Below, piece by piece: positions 52,205 through 64,000 of a DNA stretch of 64,000 bases. The translations under genes and the position numbers were made by a program. Origin of the DNA: Phylloscopus collybita (lineage: Eukaryota; Chordata; Aves; Passeriformes; Phylloscopidae). The stretch lies in NCBI GenBank assembly GCA_027886175.1, contig JAJNNQ010000008.1:182501-246500 (forward strand). Reading direction: 5' to 3'. The notes under the pieces were generated by a model, which searched no databases, was not told the DNA's origin, and was given only the letters and a program-made list of their open reading frames with translations. Numbering within the stretch: position 1 is the first letter of the stretch; each line of letters begins with the position of its first letter.

Positions 52205-54313
52205 GCAATGTAACTGAATGGGCTCCTACAGTTGGCTTCCAAAAAATCTTCTTTTTAAACAAATGCTTTTCTCTCTTATCTGCCAAGGTCTGGGCAGTGG
52301 ATAAAAATGTCTGTGTGAGACATCATGAGGGTTGTTGCTCCATCAGGATTTGAGTGGAAATGTTGCAAGGTGGCCCCAGTGTCCAGGAATTGGAAAGGAA
52401 TTAACACAAAAAGCGGTTAAGAAAATTTTTCATTCTCTGTTTTTGTGCCTGTTCCTAAAGCAGTGAGATCTATGTGCAAATCCACAAATTGCATTATAAA
52501 TTACCCGTGCTACAGATGTTTATAAGCCATAATTAAAATCAACCCAGTGCCCCTCAATTAAACATTTATGACAGATTTATTCAAAAACTAGTTAACCATT
52601 TATAAGGCACTTACATGGAAACAGAGTATGAATGATGACTTTCAGTTTTCTGGGCAAACTTTGCAAAGCACTTCCATTTCATCTTCTGTCCTGCATGTGG
52701 AGACTGTGCAGCACTGGAAATAATTTCTGACAAGTTTGGAGTTCATGATGCTGGGATGACTCCATGAATAATAGCACAGGAGAATTACAGGCTCATAAAA
52801 GCAAATGAATACTTTAAGAGCTGGCAGTACATCCTTAAACCTGAAATCTACTGGAACGCACTGCTCTGTAGCAAAGAGAAATATTTGAATATACGTATAA
52901 TTATGAGTGCCTGTGTATTTTTTCTTTGATGTGATTTCATTTTGCATTCATGTCATGTTAATTTCCATATTATATACACATATGCTTGGCATAGAAGACA
53001 AAAAATGCATAGATGTAGAAAATATTAATAAATATGTAAATTAAATGAAGTTATTTTTAATTTATATCAGTGGAAATGTGTTTCAAATTTGGTGTCTTTT
53101 CATTGACACAGTCACCTGCTGAAATTTCCACATTGATTTGGCTTGACTCAAATAATTCTGGAAGAGCTCCTTAAGGAATAAAAAGTCTAACATCATCTCT
53201 TAGCTGCTGTAGCCAATACTCTTCCCATAAATTCAATCTCCTACCTGATCAGCCAGCTCCAGTAGTTAAATATATACATGCTTTTTAAAAGTATTTAGTG
53301 GAAATATAATATTCATATTGTTCATGTTTTGCTGCATGCATCCAAAGTAATTAGTGCTAATAAAAAGTTACATGTGTTGGCAACTACACCACAATTATTA
53401 CAGAGGAGGAGAAAACATCATTTCTGCTCCTGCTCTGAAAATAGTTTCTTAAAATTCCCTGGAAACTGAAATGTGATACTACAATAAAAACATCTGTTAC
53501 TCAAAGAGGTTGTATTTGTGCAACTCTAATGTACAAGACTGCTTGTATTGATTCTTTCCCAGGCTTATTCAATTAGAATATTTGAAAAATATACAAATGT
53601 GTGAGGCAAACAGCTGTAAATATTTACAACATGTAAGCTATTGATTTTTATGTTCAGAAAATATCAGAAGCAAAATTTTCATTTAATGTTGCAGTTCTCA
53701 AACAGAGAAGTAAGCACAGAAAACTAACCAGCACTGGAATTTAGAGACAAAAAAAAAATCTGATTTCCCCCATTTGTTTCATGTAGGCAAACATACAAAA
53801 CCTAAACAAAAGAAAATTTAAAGATTCCTCTCCCTCTGTAAGAAAACAGCTTCATTTGCATAATCTCCTATGAGTCTAATTTTCCTTTATGATATTTTGG
53901 ACTGTTTTCCTGATCAGTGAATTCCCTAAGGCTCTGTAAAAAGTTCTCCACTCAGTAATGAAGCACTTTTTTAAAATCACAAAATGAGGATTTGCAGTAC
54001 AAATATCCCTGGCATCCTGCCGCAAGACAAAACTATTTAATTCCCTCCTTTAAACAGAATCCATATAATCAGTAACAGATTTATGCCTCTGGAATACAGC
54101 AAAGGAGAGCTTCCCTGAGAGGGGGGTACTCATGTTTGTGACAAACCACCTTAAAGTGCTGCTCAGAGCAGCTGAAGCTGTGACTCCTTGGAAATCTCTG
54201 TCCTTGGTGGGACAGGCAGGAAGAATTTGAATGAGAATCAGAAAAAAACCCCAAGGTGTGGGCAGACAATTAATTCCAACCTGAGCAGCAGTGAGGGCGT
54301 GAAGCACATTCCT
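52205..54313. other. Intronic sequence without recognised genes
   Basis: AT-rich unique sequence. Nothing coding, no mobile element and no tandem repeat was recognised. Confidence 0.6.
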
Positions 54314-54613
54314 AGAAACTCCTGCCCTAACTGTCCTGCTTCCCAAATCCCAGAAACTCCTGCCTTAATTTCCCTGCTTCCCAAATCCCAGAAACTCCTG
54401 CCCTAACTGCCCTGCTTCCCAAATCCCAGAAACTCCTGCCCTAACTGCCCTGCTTCCCAAATCCCAGAAACTCCTGCCTTAATTTCCCTGCTTCCCAAAC
54501 TCCAGAAACTCCTGCCCTAACTGCCCTGCTTCCCAAATCCCAGAAACTCCTGCCTTAATTTCCCTGCTTCCCAAACTCCAGAAACTCCTGCCCTAACTGT
54601 CCTGTTTCCCAAG
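54314..54613 (+). repeat. Minisatellite, 38-bp unit, about 8 copies
   Basis: Eight units start with AGAAACTCCTGCC and end in CTTCCCAAATCCC or CTTCCCAAACTCC. Two forms occur: A has CCTAACTG and B has CTTAATTT. The order is A B A A B A B A. The last copy is truncated at about 34 bases. Confidence 0.96.
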
Positions 54614-55689
54614 ACTCTTTCCCTCCCAGCTCCTGCCCAGTGTTGTGGGCTCCAGGTCTGGGCTATTCCCAAAGGCACAGCATCCCTCCTGCTGCCAGGA
54701 AATGACTCCAGGCATCCCCTTTATCCTCCCCTCATCCACACTCACGTCACTGACTGTTGGCAGTGGAGGGAGAGGTGTGGAAAGGGCTGCTTGAAGAACC
54801 TGGGCTTAGGGTGAAGTGAGTGACCCCTGATCCATCAAGAACCCTTGGGATGGCAGCACCACAGGAAAAGATGCAGGCAAAAAAGCCACTGAGGTTCACT
54901 GCTCTGCCAGCTGCAGCATCACCCCAAAAACCCCAGGGCTGAAGGGGCAGAGGCAGCCCCAGGCAGCGAGGAGAGCTCTCCTGCTCGTGCCCAAGCCTTC
55001 CTCTGGTGGAGGCAGGGGGTACCAGAGAAATGTGCCCCAGACACGTGAAATTAAATGGAAATATGAGCAGGGAAACTTCGTTTAGGAAAGGCAAAATGAG
55101 GGGGTTTTTTGCATAATTTTCAGAGGCTGTTTCCTCACATGGAAAAGGAGCAAATGCAAAGCCTCTTGGTGGTCAGTGCAAGGGCCCTGCAGGGTCACAG
55201 CTTTATGAACAAGCTCACTCTGATGCTCTGCACAGCTGGCTCGTGGCACCTTATTGTACTGCTGGAGAGGTGCCTGCAGTGAAAAATGCTTATTTTGCTG
55301 TTTACAGCTCATGCAGAGAGGCTAGGCAGAGGTTTCAGAAGGAAATACAGACATCAAAATAAATCAGCACAAGAACAACATTAAATGAAACTGTCATCAT
55401 CTCCCCTGCCCTTGAATATACCAAAGGGATATTGCTTTAGCAGGTTTCAACCTTCCTCAAATAATAAGTAACCATGGAAATTTAAGGCCCTAAATTTAGA
55501 TCCACATTAGTGAGCAAACTGGTTCCCAGGTACTGCCCATGAATATTTCCAGGGTAGTGACACTTCCCTGTCGTTCTGTTTTTCTAAAGTTCTGCTTCAG
55601 CCTTCTGATGTTTATTTTTTGTGGTGGAGTTTCTCACTCACTTTTCATGTAAATAATGATAGTTTTGCCTTCCTTTCTGGAGGAGGAGA

Positions 55690-55990
55690 GAATTGATGCG
55701 CTGTTAGGTTAAGCAGTGTGGTTGGAGAGGACAATTTCACCTTCCAATCCATGGTCACAGTTGGAATTCTATAAATATCTGTAAATACACTGCCCCTTTT
55801 TTGCCTTGGACGTCTCAGTGTGTGAGCGTCGTTCCTTTCGTATCACGACACGTCTCCTGCAGTGTGTCCTGGCCGTTTTCTGAATGGAGGATGACTTAAC
55901 AGACATTCTGACATGGGATCAAGTTCTTTGAAAGATGGGCTGGACTTCATTAGGCATTTTATTATGCGTACGTTCCTATTAATGCGGAAG
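55690..55990. promoter_or_regulatory. CpG-enriched candidate regulatory element
   Basis: About 11 CpG in 300 bases, eight of them in 55811-55873, including a GGACGTCTC CRE-like site and a tight series at 55827-55853. The sequence is not a tandem repeat or CR1. It could be an enhancer, or a remnant of an unrecognised insertion. Confidence 0.28.
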
Positions 55991-58900
55991 AATTGTTAAA
56001 TAAATGTTACTGCTACTGACAGCAGTAATAGTAACATGATGGGCAGATCATTATTTATTTAGTCTCCACGTTTCCAATTTGTTCCATTTATTTCATAACT
56101 ACACAAGCTTGAAAGGCTTCTTAAAATGAATCACAAAAATGAGAGCATCAGAAAACCAATTAGACCAAGTCTCTATCATTATTCCTTTACTTTCTTGCTC
56201 TCTGCATGTTAGATATGTAGGAACATTAATGTTCCCTTTTAAAGGCAATTCCAACAAGCTTTTTTTCTGACATTAAGTCCAGGTTTTCCTTCCACCTCTT
56301 TACAGAATGCAGCAGTGACCATTAATATATTTATAAATGCATTTATAAATAGCCTGAAACTAGCTAGAAATGTGGCAGTCCCACAGCACCCAACAGATTG
56401 TGATTTATTCTCAGCTTCCACGTGAAACCAGGAGCAATGTTTCTTTTTCTCTGTACTGGATTTTTTTTTTTCAGATCAATGATTTTCAGCTGCATTTTAA
56501 TTACAAAACTGTAACACAATCTATTCCCCTTATGTATACATAACACAAAATGCTCCAAGAAACGTGTATAAGAAATGAGGCTTGCTCTATCAACAGAAAA
56601 GGCTGATCCAGCTTTTCTTTCAAAAGCAGAAGAAATGGACTTGATTCTCAGCTCTACCAAAGTAACAAGCAAAGATCTTCCACAAATGAGCACAGAGGTG
56701 AAGATGCAATGTGTCTTTGCATTTCCCCAGCCAAAGGAACCAGCAAAGCCCACCAAAAGCTACCTCCACACATCCAGATTCCCCACTGCTCTCCTGGTGT
56801 TCCCCACCTTCTGTTGCCTCCTGATTCCACTGGAACATCCCTTGCCCTGACAGTAACAGTGGTGCCAATTCCAGAGAGGTTCAGTTCACTGAACAACTCT
56901 AAACCCAAGACCAGGTAACCTCTGTACCTTAAGAGCCTCTAAAGTATGTGCAGGAACTGAAATTCCCATTGAATTCCAAAGCAAACAAACCAGTATTCTC
57001 TGCAGAAAACCAGCACTGATTTTAACTGACTGAAAAATATAACTTTGAGAAAAAAGCTTTTGGCCACAACATCTCGTACTTCAAGGGCACCTTTCAAAAG
57101 GGCTTGGTGCTCCAAAGTCTCCTGGAAGTCTGCTTGGAAGTCTCCTGCTTCCAATTCTGTTTTGCAGGTAAAACCCATCATTTTTGATAAGTTATTCACA
57201 ATCTTAGGCCTTTGCAATCACAGGTAATGGTGTACAAGTGGGGTTTGCACCGAAACCTTCAGGCAGACGTGTCCTGCCCTTCAGCTGTAAGCCAGGCACA
57301 AAGCATCCCCTGAGTTCCATCATTCCTGTGGTGGGATCTCAGTACAAAGTGATTCCTGAATGCTTCTGCTTCACGTTGGATCATTGTTTGTGCCACGGGG
57401 AGGATGGGCCTGGCAGCCCCAATCCAGACAGAGGAGAGAGTTTGAGTGCAAGGCTCTCCCTGCCCAGCTTGTGGTCCAGGCAAGAGTCCTCCAGCCACTG
57501 GAGTCACAGTCACACCCCAGTCACAGCAGTGCTGTGAGGGGAGCAGCTCCTGCTCTGCCAGCCAGCAGCTTGGCCAAATTCTTGGGCTTCATTTCCCCCT
57601 CACAGTGCAGATTTGGGGATGCACAAGGGATCACCCTGCACCACCTTTCTGTGGGTATCACCATTGATGTTAAAGTTTGGAATCAGTGTATAACACCTGC
57701 TGAGAGAAATATTTGCCTGGCTGCTTCTCCTGGCACTCTGCCAGTTTAGCTGTTTTACCAAAATTCATTTATCAGGGAAATTTAACTGTATCTGCATGAA
57801 AATTGTACAGAGTATAGGGTAGAAATAAATATTTTACCAATTTCAGGTTGTTTTTTTTAATTTGTAAACTTAAAAAGAGGAGCGGTAGTGGGTGTTTGAA
57901 AGAGCAAATCTGCACAGTGCCCAATGTGAGAGATTTCTGAAGATGAAAATTGATTCCTGCTTTTGTTATGTTTCCTTCTTCGTCCTTGGAAAACCTGCCT
58001 GTATAATAAAACACACAGAGTTTTTCTGAGGCTGATTAACTAGCTTGTTTCCAGTAAAATTACTTTCCCTTGAGAGGAGCATTAAGATTTCTTTAATGCA
58101 ATCTTCAGCCATTACCATTGATTATGGCTTCATTAAATATGAAAATGAGGATCTGCTCTTTGCAGCAGGTATCCCTTTCTGTGTGAGTAAAGACTTTCCT
58201 CCCTGCTCAGCTCAAACAGAAGCGTGAACAAATATTTTATTTATGTACAGTTTTGAAGGAAGAAATTGCCTGTGGCAAGAACACAGCTCACTTTGCCAAC
58301 AGGATGAAAGTCTGGGGCACAAATCACTCCAACCTAGGCAGCCTCTGAGGCACCAGCAAGTTAAATGCAATAAGCATTCATTAGTGAGATAAGCTGATGG
58401 ATCACAGCAATCCTTATTTGTGAATGAATCCATGCATTTATTAAAAGGCTGATTGAAGACAGAAAGATATTTCAAGTGTAATGCCAACTTGATAATAGGA
58501 ATGGATCTCTGGGAGGTACAACAGCTTCATCTAAAATATACATAACATAGCCAGGATTTAAGGAAAAACAGCAAAGAAATTCCATACTAATTTGACAATA
58601 GCACTTGAGCAGCACTAAAGAATTTTTTTTTTAATTATCTTTCTTGTTAAGTACTTTTTTGTAGCTGTCTAACTTAATTCTGTCTCTAAAAAAAAAAAAA
58701 GAAAAGCAACCTCTAAGAATCTTCTAATACTGAGAGAACATCAGAGGTTTCTCTAATTAATACACTGTTCTGTAATCAATATTCAGTCCAGGAAGCTTTG
58801 AAAAGTTAAACTCTGGGTAAAAAGACAACTCCTCTGCCTTGCTCTCTGGGTTACCCAGCACCAGGGGGGCAGGTGCTGTACTCTCCTGGTGCAATGAGAT

Positions 58901-60599
58901 GTTTCGAAAACCATATTCTGATTCTACCTTCACAACTTTTGCACAGGCTTTAAGTCGACAAATTCACCAAATACTTGCTGTAAAGGATATCCCCAGTTTC
59001 CCCATTTATCAAGGAGATTTTTTTTTTTTTAAGGGCTGATCTACGACCTCAGGGATCAATTTAGACAAAAGCGTATCAGATCAATAAAGTGAGGAGGAAA
59101 AAGCAAAGTGAGCAAGGAGCTAGAGAGGAATAGGAAGGTTTTACTTTTAAGAGGCACTGTATACACACCCTTACAAACAAGAGCTGCTCTCATGACTGAT
59201 AATCTCACTCTTGGCTTCCCTCTAAACTGGTAAAAAGTGCATTTTTAATTCTCTTCTTCGCATCAAAGTGCCAGACACTGGTTTCTCTCCTAGGGCCAAA
59301 CAGATTTTCGTTGGTACGAATTCAGCTGCTCTCAGCAGCTCTTTGTGAGGAAATACAATAAAATAGGTTAGGAAATGTACCTCCCTCTCACAGCCATAAC
59401 CCTTTGCATGATACAACACTGATATAATTAATATTTACCAGTACCTGGTGTATTCACCCAGAAAAACTGTAAATTAAAATAATGCCTCAATTTATATGTC
59501 ACCAACTTTGTTTGTCCTGGATTTTCTCTAGAATTTATTACCAAAGTCAGAGAAAATTTCACTTTACCTCTCATGTAAAAAGTTAATATTTCACCCCCAG
59601 TAGCTTATGGGATAAAGAAACTGTACAAACTTGAAAGTCTACAGCAAGTCAGTTTCTAAAAAAACTTAAGAGCTATAATTTCAATGCCATGCAATAAATT
59701 GTACTTGAAATAAGGTGAAATCATTCTGTCAAAAAGAATAGAGATTGTCAATCAAGAGCATCTTTTTGAAAACAGGCTGAAATAAATATTGCAGAAGAAG
59801 AGTTCCATCAAGAGGACTCACTGCAATTAAAATCTTACAATTGCACCTTTTGAATTCCACTAAAGCCACAGGAAAAAAGGGACCCTGGAAATCACTAAAT
59901 ACCAACATCAGCAGGGAAAATGTAGTCACACATTCTCTGAGCCTTGGATCAGTCCAGCTCCTCTGTTTTCAAAGAAATTGCAGTAATGAAGAGTAAGAAT
60001 CAAGCTCCAAAGGACAATGGACAAATATAAGTAGAAAGTTTTCCTCCATCTCGAAATCTGCATGGGAAGCCATCTGACATTGAAGTTGTATGGATGGCCC
60101 CTAATATTTTTTTTTCCTTAAATATTCCATTAGAAAGATAAATAACAGGCCCAAAATAAGTAAAAAGTGGATTTTTCTCTTAGCAAGATCATAATCTCTT
60201 AGAGCAGTCCTTCTTTTCTGCACAGCTTTGGAGCAGGACAAACAAAGAACCAAATAGCCAGGTGATACAACCAAAGCTATTGATGTCAGAGCAGGGCACT
60301 CCTGCCTTTGCTCCTCTGGGAACCATAATGAGAGACCTTTAAGGTCTTTTAAAGGTACCTCAGAAATGTGCTGGCTAAACCCCAACTTAAAACAAAATTC
60401 AATGCAAAAGGGAAATGCCAAATAATTGATCAGTCTCCTGAACTGTCCCAAATTCTGCCTTTGATCCATGACAGGAATCAGGCAGAGCCAGAGTGAGGGA
60501 TGGGCTTACTGGGTCCATCCGTGCAAGATTGTCCTTCAGTTTAGGTTGTTTTCTTTGAATGCAGCGTGAACTTGGCAAAACACACGAGCACATTCCTAA

Positions 60600-60790
60600 T
60601 TTATAACAGCTTTAATGGAGCACTGAAAAGCAGCTGCTAAAGTATTTATTTGTTTATGATGCTTTTTAATACTTTTTGTTTATTATCACCCTGGATATCC
60701 TTTTACAACATGCTCGTCTCTGCCATGAATCAACAATGATTAGCACTAAAAGCCATACAATATTTATCACAGCAATGTCTTTCCTGCCTA
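60600..60790. promoter_or_regulatory. Candidate conserved non-coding stretch
   Basis: Repeat-free AT-rich sequence with forkhead-like TATTTATTTGTTTATG, CAACAATGATTAG and CAATATTTATCAC motifs. It looks like a vertebrate conserved non-coding element, but no alignment is available to prove this. Confidence 0.2.
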
Positions 60791-61596
60791 AGGGGAGAAG
60801 ATAAAGAAAATAAGAATTACAGTTTTAAGAAGAGACAGAACAATGTTTAAAGGTACTTGGGCAAATATTTTTTTTTTCTCCATAAAGGTACAATCCTGTA
60901 AAATTCCCTTCATAGTGAGTATGATCAGAGCACCTCTTATCTGAAAAATGAAGACAGAATAGAAGCAAAAAGGACAGTTTTGAGCTAAATATAGCTTTGA
61001 AATGGGAACAGAGAATCTTTGCAACTCTGCTAAGCATCCATTGTGACCTAAAAAAAAAAAAAGCCTTAAACCACTTCATAATATTTTTCAGTTTTGTGTT
61101 GTCTCCCATTTATAAAATATGCCACAGGAAGACAGTAGTGGTTGTGGGCTGTAAATCAACATGTAGATAATGAAATTATTTATTTGAAATACTTTAAACA
61201 GTCAACTGAAAGGGTCAATAAACACCCTGAATGCATAAATAAATTATGTATAAGTATGAGAAAACTCTAGCATTTACTTTACCAAAAGAACCCAAGACCA
61301 AACTAAAATAAATATACACACATTTTAAAGATCACAGAGTATTCCTTATCTCCACTTCTTCAGCTAAAGCAGAAGAAATACCAGCTCTGAACAAGTACAT
61401 GTGAAGGGTATCATAACTTGCCATTAAGCTAAAAGGAACCATGAAGATTTCAAAAAGATTTACTGATCAGCTGGAGACTTGAGAGATCAAGGTAATGATG
61501 AATTTTAAGTGAAAACAGCATAGTTGGATTTGAACTTAATTTTCTCATTTGCACTTCAATAAAAATACATTTTCCTTAAGAATACTTTTTCTTAAC

Positions 61597-61696
61597 AAAA
61601 AAAAACAAACAAACAAAAACCCCAATCCCCTCCAAAAAAACCCAAAAAAACAAAACCAAACCAAAACAAACCAAAACAAAAAAAAAAAAAAAAAAA

Positions 61697-61732
<36 letters not shown>

Positions 61733-61762
61733 AGAAAGTACAAACAAAAACCACCCCCAAAC
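61597..61762 (+). repeat. A/C-rich tract with A33 run
   Basis: CAAAC, CCAAAA and ACCCC blocks surround A-runs, including A33 at 61698-61730. There is no G before about 61734. Confidence 0.93.
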
Positions 61763-61837
61763 ACTAGACACTTCATCCTTAATAAAATCATCCTCTGCTG
61801 GAGTTTTGAAATAGCACTAAAAATTAGTACATAAAAA

Positions 61838-61921
61838 TCACAGAATCAGGGGATTGTTTGTGTTGGAAAGGACCTTAAAAATCATCCAGCTCCACCCTCT
61901 GCCATGGGCAGGGACAGGAAA
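61838..61921 (-). mobile_element. CR1 LINE 3'-end fragment
   Basis: The plus strand reads ATCACAGAATCAGGGG, then TTGGAAAGGACCTTAAAAAT and TGCCATGGGCAGGGACAGG, the reverse complement of the extreme CR1 3' end. Only about 85 bases remain. Sense is minus. Confidence 0.88.
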
Positions 61922-63293
61922 AAAGAATATTTAACATGCAATCACCATTATAGTGATCACAGTACATTACTTTTTTCTAAATTAGAAGCCTCCAAGTGTG
62001 GGAAACCCCCTCTTTTGGTGAGTTTGGTTTGACTGAAAGGGCAATCAAGTAACGTGGTGAAAGATGAGGGTGGTGATCACTAAAGCTTCCAACATCAAAG
62101 CTAAAATTCAAGTGTTTCAGGGATTCCAGCCACTCTTTCCTGAGTGATCTTGGCAAGTTTCCTATAGGACACCTGTCTCTGATCAGCAAAGCCATGAACA
62201 ATTACATCAATCAAGGGCAATAAAACCCAGAATGAAAAATTCAGGACCTCTCCTCCAAACAGTTTGTTCCTGTTCCCCTCTCCTGCCTCGTGTCTCTCAC
62301 CTGACCAGAGAACAGCCAAGTGACCCCAACACTGATGGGAAGTCCATATTTTTCTCAGCTTTAATTAGGGACAGCTACTGCAGAACTGTCGCTCAGGGTG
62401 ATCTGTTACCTTTAAACCTTTGCTTTGCTTCTGGTGCTCTCCTCCCAGGCACAAATCCCTCAGGATCATCCCCCAAAAAAAGAACCCACAGAAAGGAAAA
62501 TCGTTTTGTATTACAGCAGCTTGAGAAGCCAATGGGGAAAAATGAGAAAGAGTTATTGCAATGACTAATAGCACATTAAAAATATATTAAAAAGGTGTAG
62601 TGTAAAATGAGATAATAAAAAACAGGTTAGTAGAAATTCATCCCCAGCGAATCATAATTTTAAAATATTTGCAGAAACAAATGGAATTACAATATAAAAT
62701 CCCAATTATTTAGAATTGACTCGAGTATCTTTCTGCCTTACATATTTACCAAAGAACTATAGAGATGCTGAAAAAGCTTTTTAAAATATAAAGTAATGAG
62801 AAAAAAATCATTTTCTCATAATAAAATCTTTGGCAAACACGCTATAACTGTATATCCAAATTTTCACCCATTATAACTTCCTAACTGCTCAAACTTCCTG
62901 CAAATGCACTGAAAGCTAACCCTGTGAGAGGTGTTGAAAATCTCTTTGCAGCTGGGAGATTCCAGTTGGAAATTTGTACAGCAATGGGAAGGTGTTGAAT
63001 TCATGCTTTGTTTTTAGCAGTTCACACCCTGTCACACACTGACTGACACTTGAACACAGAGCTTCGTGTTTCTTTTATTTCTATAGGAGGAAACATTTGG
63101 TGGCAGCTTTTTCAGCATTCCATACAACTGCAGGTTTCTTTGGGGCACTGCTGAATTTGGCGTTGACTGCAGATCTTCTATGGCTAGACATAACCTACAG
63201 CTGGGAATGAAACCTGCTTGGTTCTTCTGTTCTATTGGTTGTTGCAGAAGGTCATAGCATGAGGAAATGCTGCCTCATTTGTCCTAGAAATGG
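61922..63293. other. Intronic sequence, nothing recognised
   Basis: AT-rich unique sequence with no coding, RNA or repeat signal. Confidence 0.6.
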
Positions 63294-63588
63294 GGGAAAA
63301 GTTGGTTTTGGTTTTGGTGGGATTTTCTTCTTTTTTTGGTGGTTGTTTTTTGGTTGTTTTTTGTTTGTTTATTTGTTTTGTTTTGTTTTGTTTCTGTTTT
63401 GTTTGGGGTTTTTCTTTTTTTGTTGTTGTTGTTGTTTTTTGGTGGTTTTTGTTGTTGTTTGGGGTTTTTTGTTGGTCTTTTTGTTGTTTTGTTGGGAGTT
63501 TTTTGGGGTGTTTTTTTGTTTTTTTTTTTTGCTTTGTTTTGTTTTGATTTTGGTTTTGTTTGTTTTTGTTTTTGTTTTTTCCCAGTGT
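63294..63588 (+). repeat. G/T-rich strand-asymmetric tract
   Basis: About 290 bases almost devoid of A and C on the plus strand. It includes TTTTG repeats, a (TTG)5 run near 63420 and several GGGG blocks. Long open frames on both strands (F/V/C-rich on plus, K/N/T/Q-rich on minus) are composition artefacts. Confidence 0.95.
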
Positions 63589-63704
63589 GTACGATCTGTG
63601 TTTTCATCTCAAAGGCTTCGAGTTTTTTCGCTGTGGAACCCACCCCAGAGTTCAAGGCTGTTGGTTAAGAAATGAATGGCTGAGTAGCTCCAAGCACAGA
63701 ACCA

Positions 63705-63870
63705 ACACTGGGAAGAGCCCTTCATGATCATGAAGTCATCAGCCAACCCCCATGTTCACCACCAAACCCATCCTCAGGTGCCACCCCCATGCCAGGGCTG
63801 GTGGCTCCACCACTGCTCTGAGCAGCTGAGCCAGCTGTTCAAACCCTAACAGCCCTCACTGCCTCTCTGC
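63705..63870 (-). mobile_element. Diverged CR1 LINE fragment
   Basis: The plus strand reads CATGTTCACCACCAAACCCA, TCCTCAGGTGCCAC and GGTGGCTCCACCACTGCTCT. In order this corresponds to the reverse complement of the same CR1 subfamily as the copy at 12.5 kb. It is more decayed than the others. Sense is minus. Confidence 0.65.
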
Positions 63871-64000
63871 AGCCTTTCCCTCTGCTCTAACAGGCCCTCC
63901 TGTGTCCTCTTTAAAACACTCATCAGTTGGTCAACACAGCCAAAATTCCCCCTTTGCCATCATCATCATGCGTGGCCTCTTGCCACCAGCAATTAGCACA
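63871..64000. other. Intronic sequence at the window edge
   Basis: Short unique stretch with a CATCATCATCATG run. Nothing else was recognised. Confidence 0.5.

Larger units (their letters stand above)
54614..61596. other. Intronic sequence without recognised genes
   Basis: A GC-richer block follows the minisatellite (to about 55080). CpG-rich sequence lies at 55690-55990, another GC-richer block at about 57240-57600, and an AT-rich motif-dense stretch at 60600-60790. No protein-like frame was recognised. Confidence 0.6.
38718..64000 (-). other. CDH13: Upstream intron of CDH13 (partial)
   Basis: Everything right of the exon is read as the preceding intron. The preceding exon should end EC1 with a D-Q-N-D-N-like linker and a phase-1 junction, and no such sequence was found. 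The boundary lies outside the window. Confidence 0.75.

Noticed and set aside
61545..61791. Short F-rich and K-rich frames
   Set aside because: These are translations of the A/C-rich tract.
63235..63675. Forward 146-codon F/V/L-rich frame and minus 123-codon K/N/T/Q-rich frame
   Set aside because: Both come from the same strand-asymmetric low-complexity tract.
1..64000. Search for tRNA, rRNA, CRISPR, endogenous retrovirus LTR pairs, or an operon-like new system
   Set aside because: None was seen. The window is vertebrate intronic DNA with one exon. A covariance-model search for small RNAs and a repeat-library search would be decisive and could not be run here.

Overview
The window looks like bird nuclear DNA, probably from a songbird. 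The evidence is several 3'-truncated CR1 LINE fragments of avian type, very long AT-rich introns, short A/T-run and GTTT-type low-complexity tracts, and no primate or rodent repeats such as Alu, L1 or B1/B2. The species cannot be fixed from the sequence.

I can support one protein-coding segment: a single 179-bp internal exon on the minus strand (38539-38717). It encodes 59 full codons of a cadherin extracellular repeat and closely resembles the start of the second repeat (EC2) of T-cadherin/cadherin-13 (CDH13). It has a clean AG acceptor, a strong GTAAGG donor and a reading phase that fits the family. CDH13 is a very large gene with huge introns, so I read the rest of the window as two introns: the upstream one at 38718-64000 and the downstream one at 1-38538. 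No other exon, RNA gene, retrogene or mobile element with intact coding capacity was recognised.

The introns carry six CR1 remnants (about 6.1, 12.5, 21.2, 32.6, 61.8 and 63.7 kb), five of them in the same orientation as the host gene. There are two GC-rich minisatellites: 23-bp units at 5.1-5.6 kb and 38-bp units at 54.3-54.6 kb. A pure polypyrimidine array at 42.6-42.8 kb switches from a hexamer to a pentamer. An AT palindrome with 25-bp perfect arms lies at 52.15 kb. Several tracts have almost no G or C on one strand (34.9, 61.6 and 63.3-63.6 kb, plus smaller ones). Long A/T homopolymers are scattered throughout. A few stretches are unusually rich in CpG (13.4-13.66, 19.56 and 55.7-56.0 kb) or in TAAT cores (37.67-37.81 kb) and are candidate regulatory elements, without proof.

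Only one gene is visible, so there is no gene cooperation to describe. I see no sign of a new multi-gene system. The points of interest are structural DNA features and possible intronic regulatory elements of CDH13.
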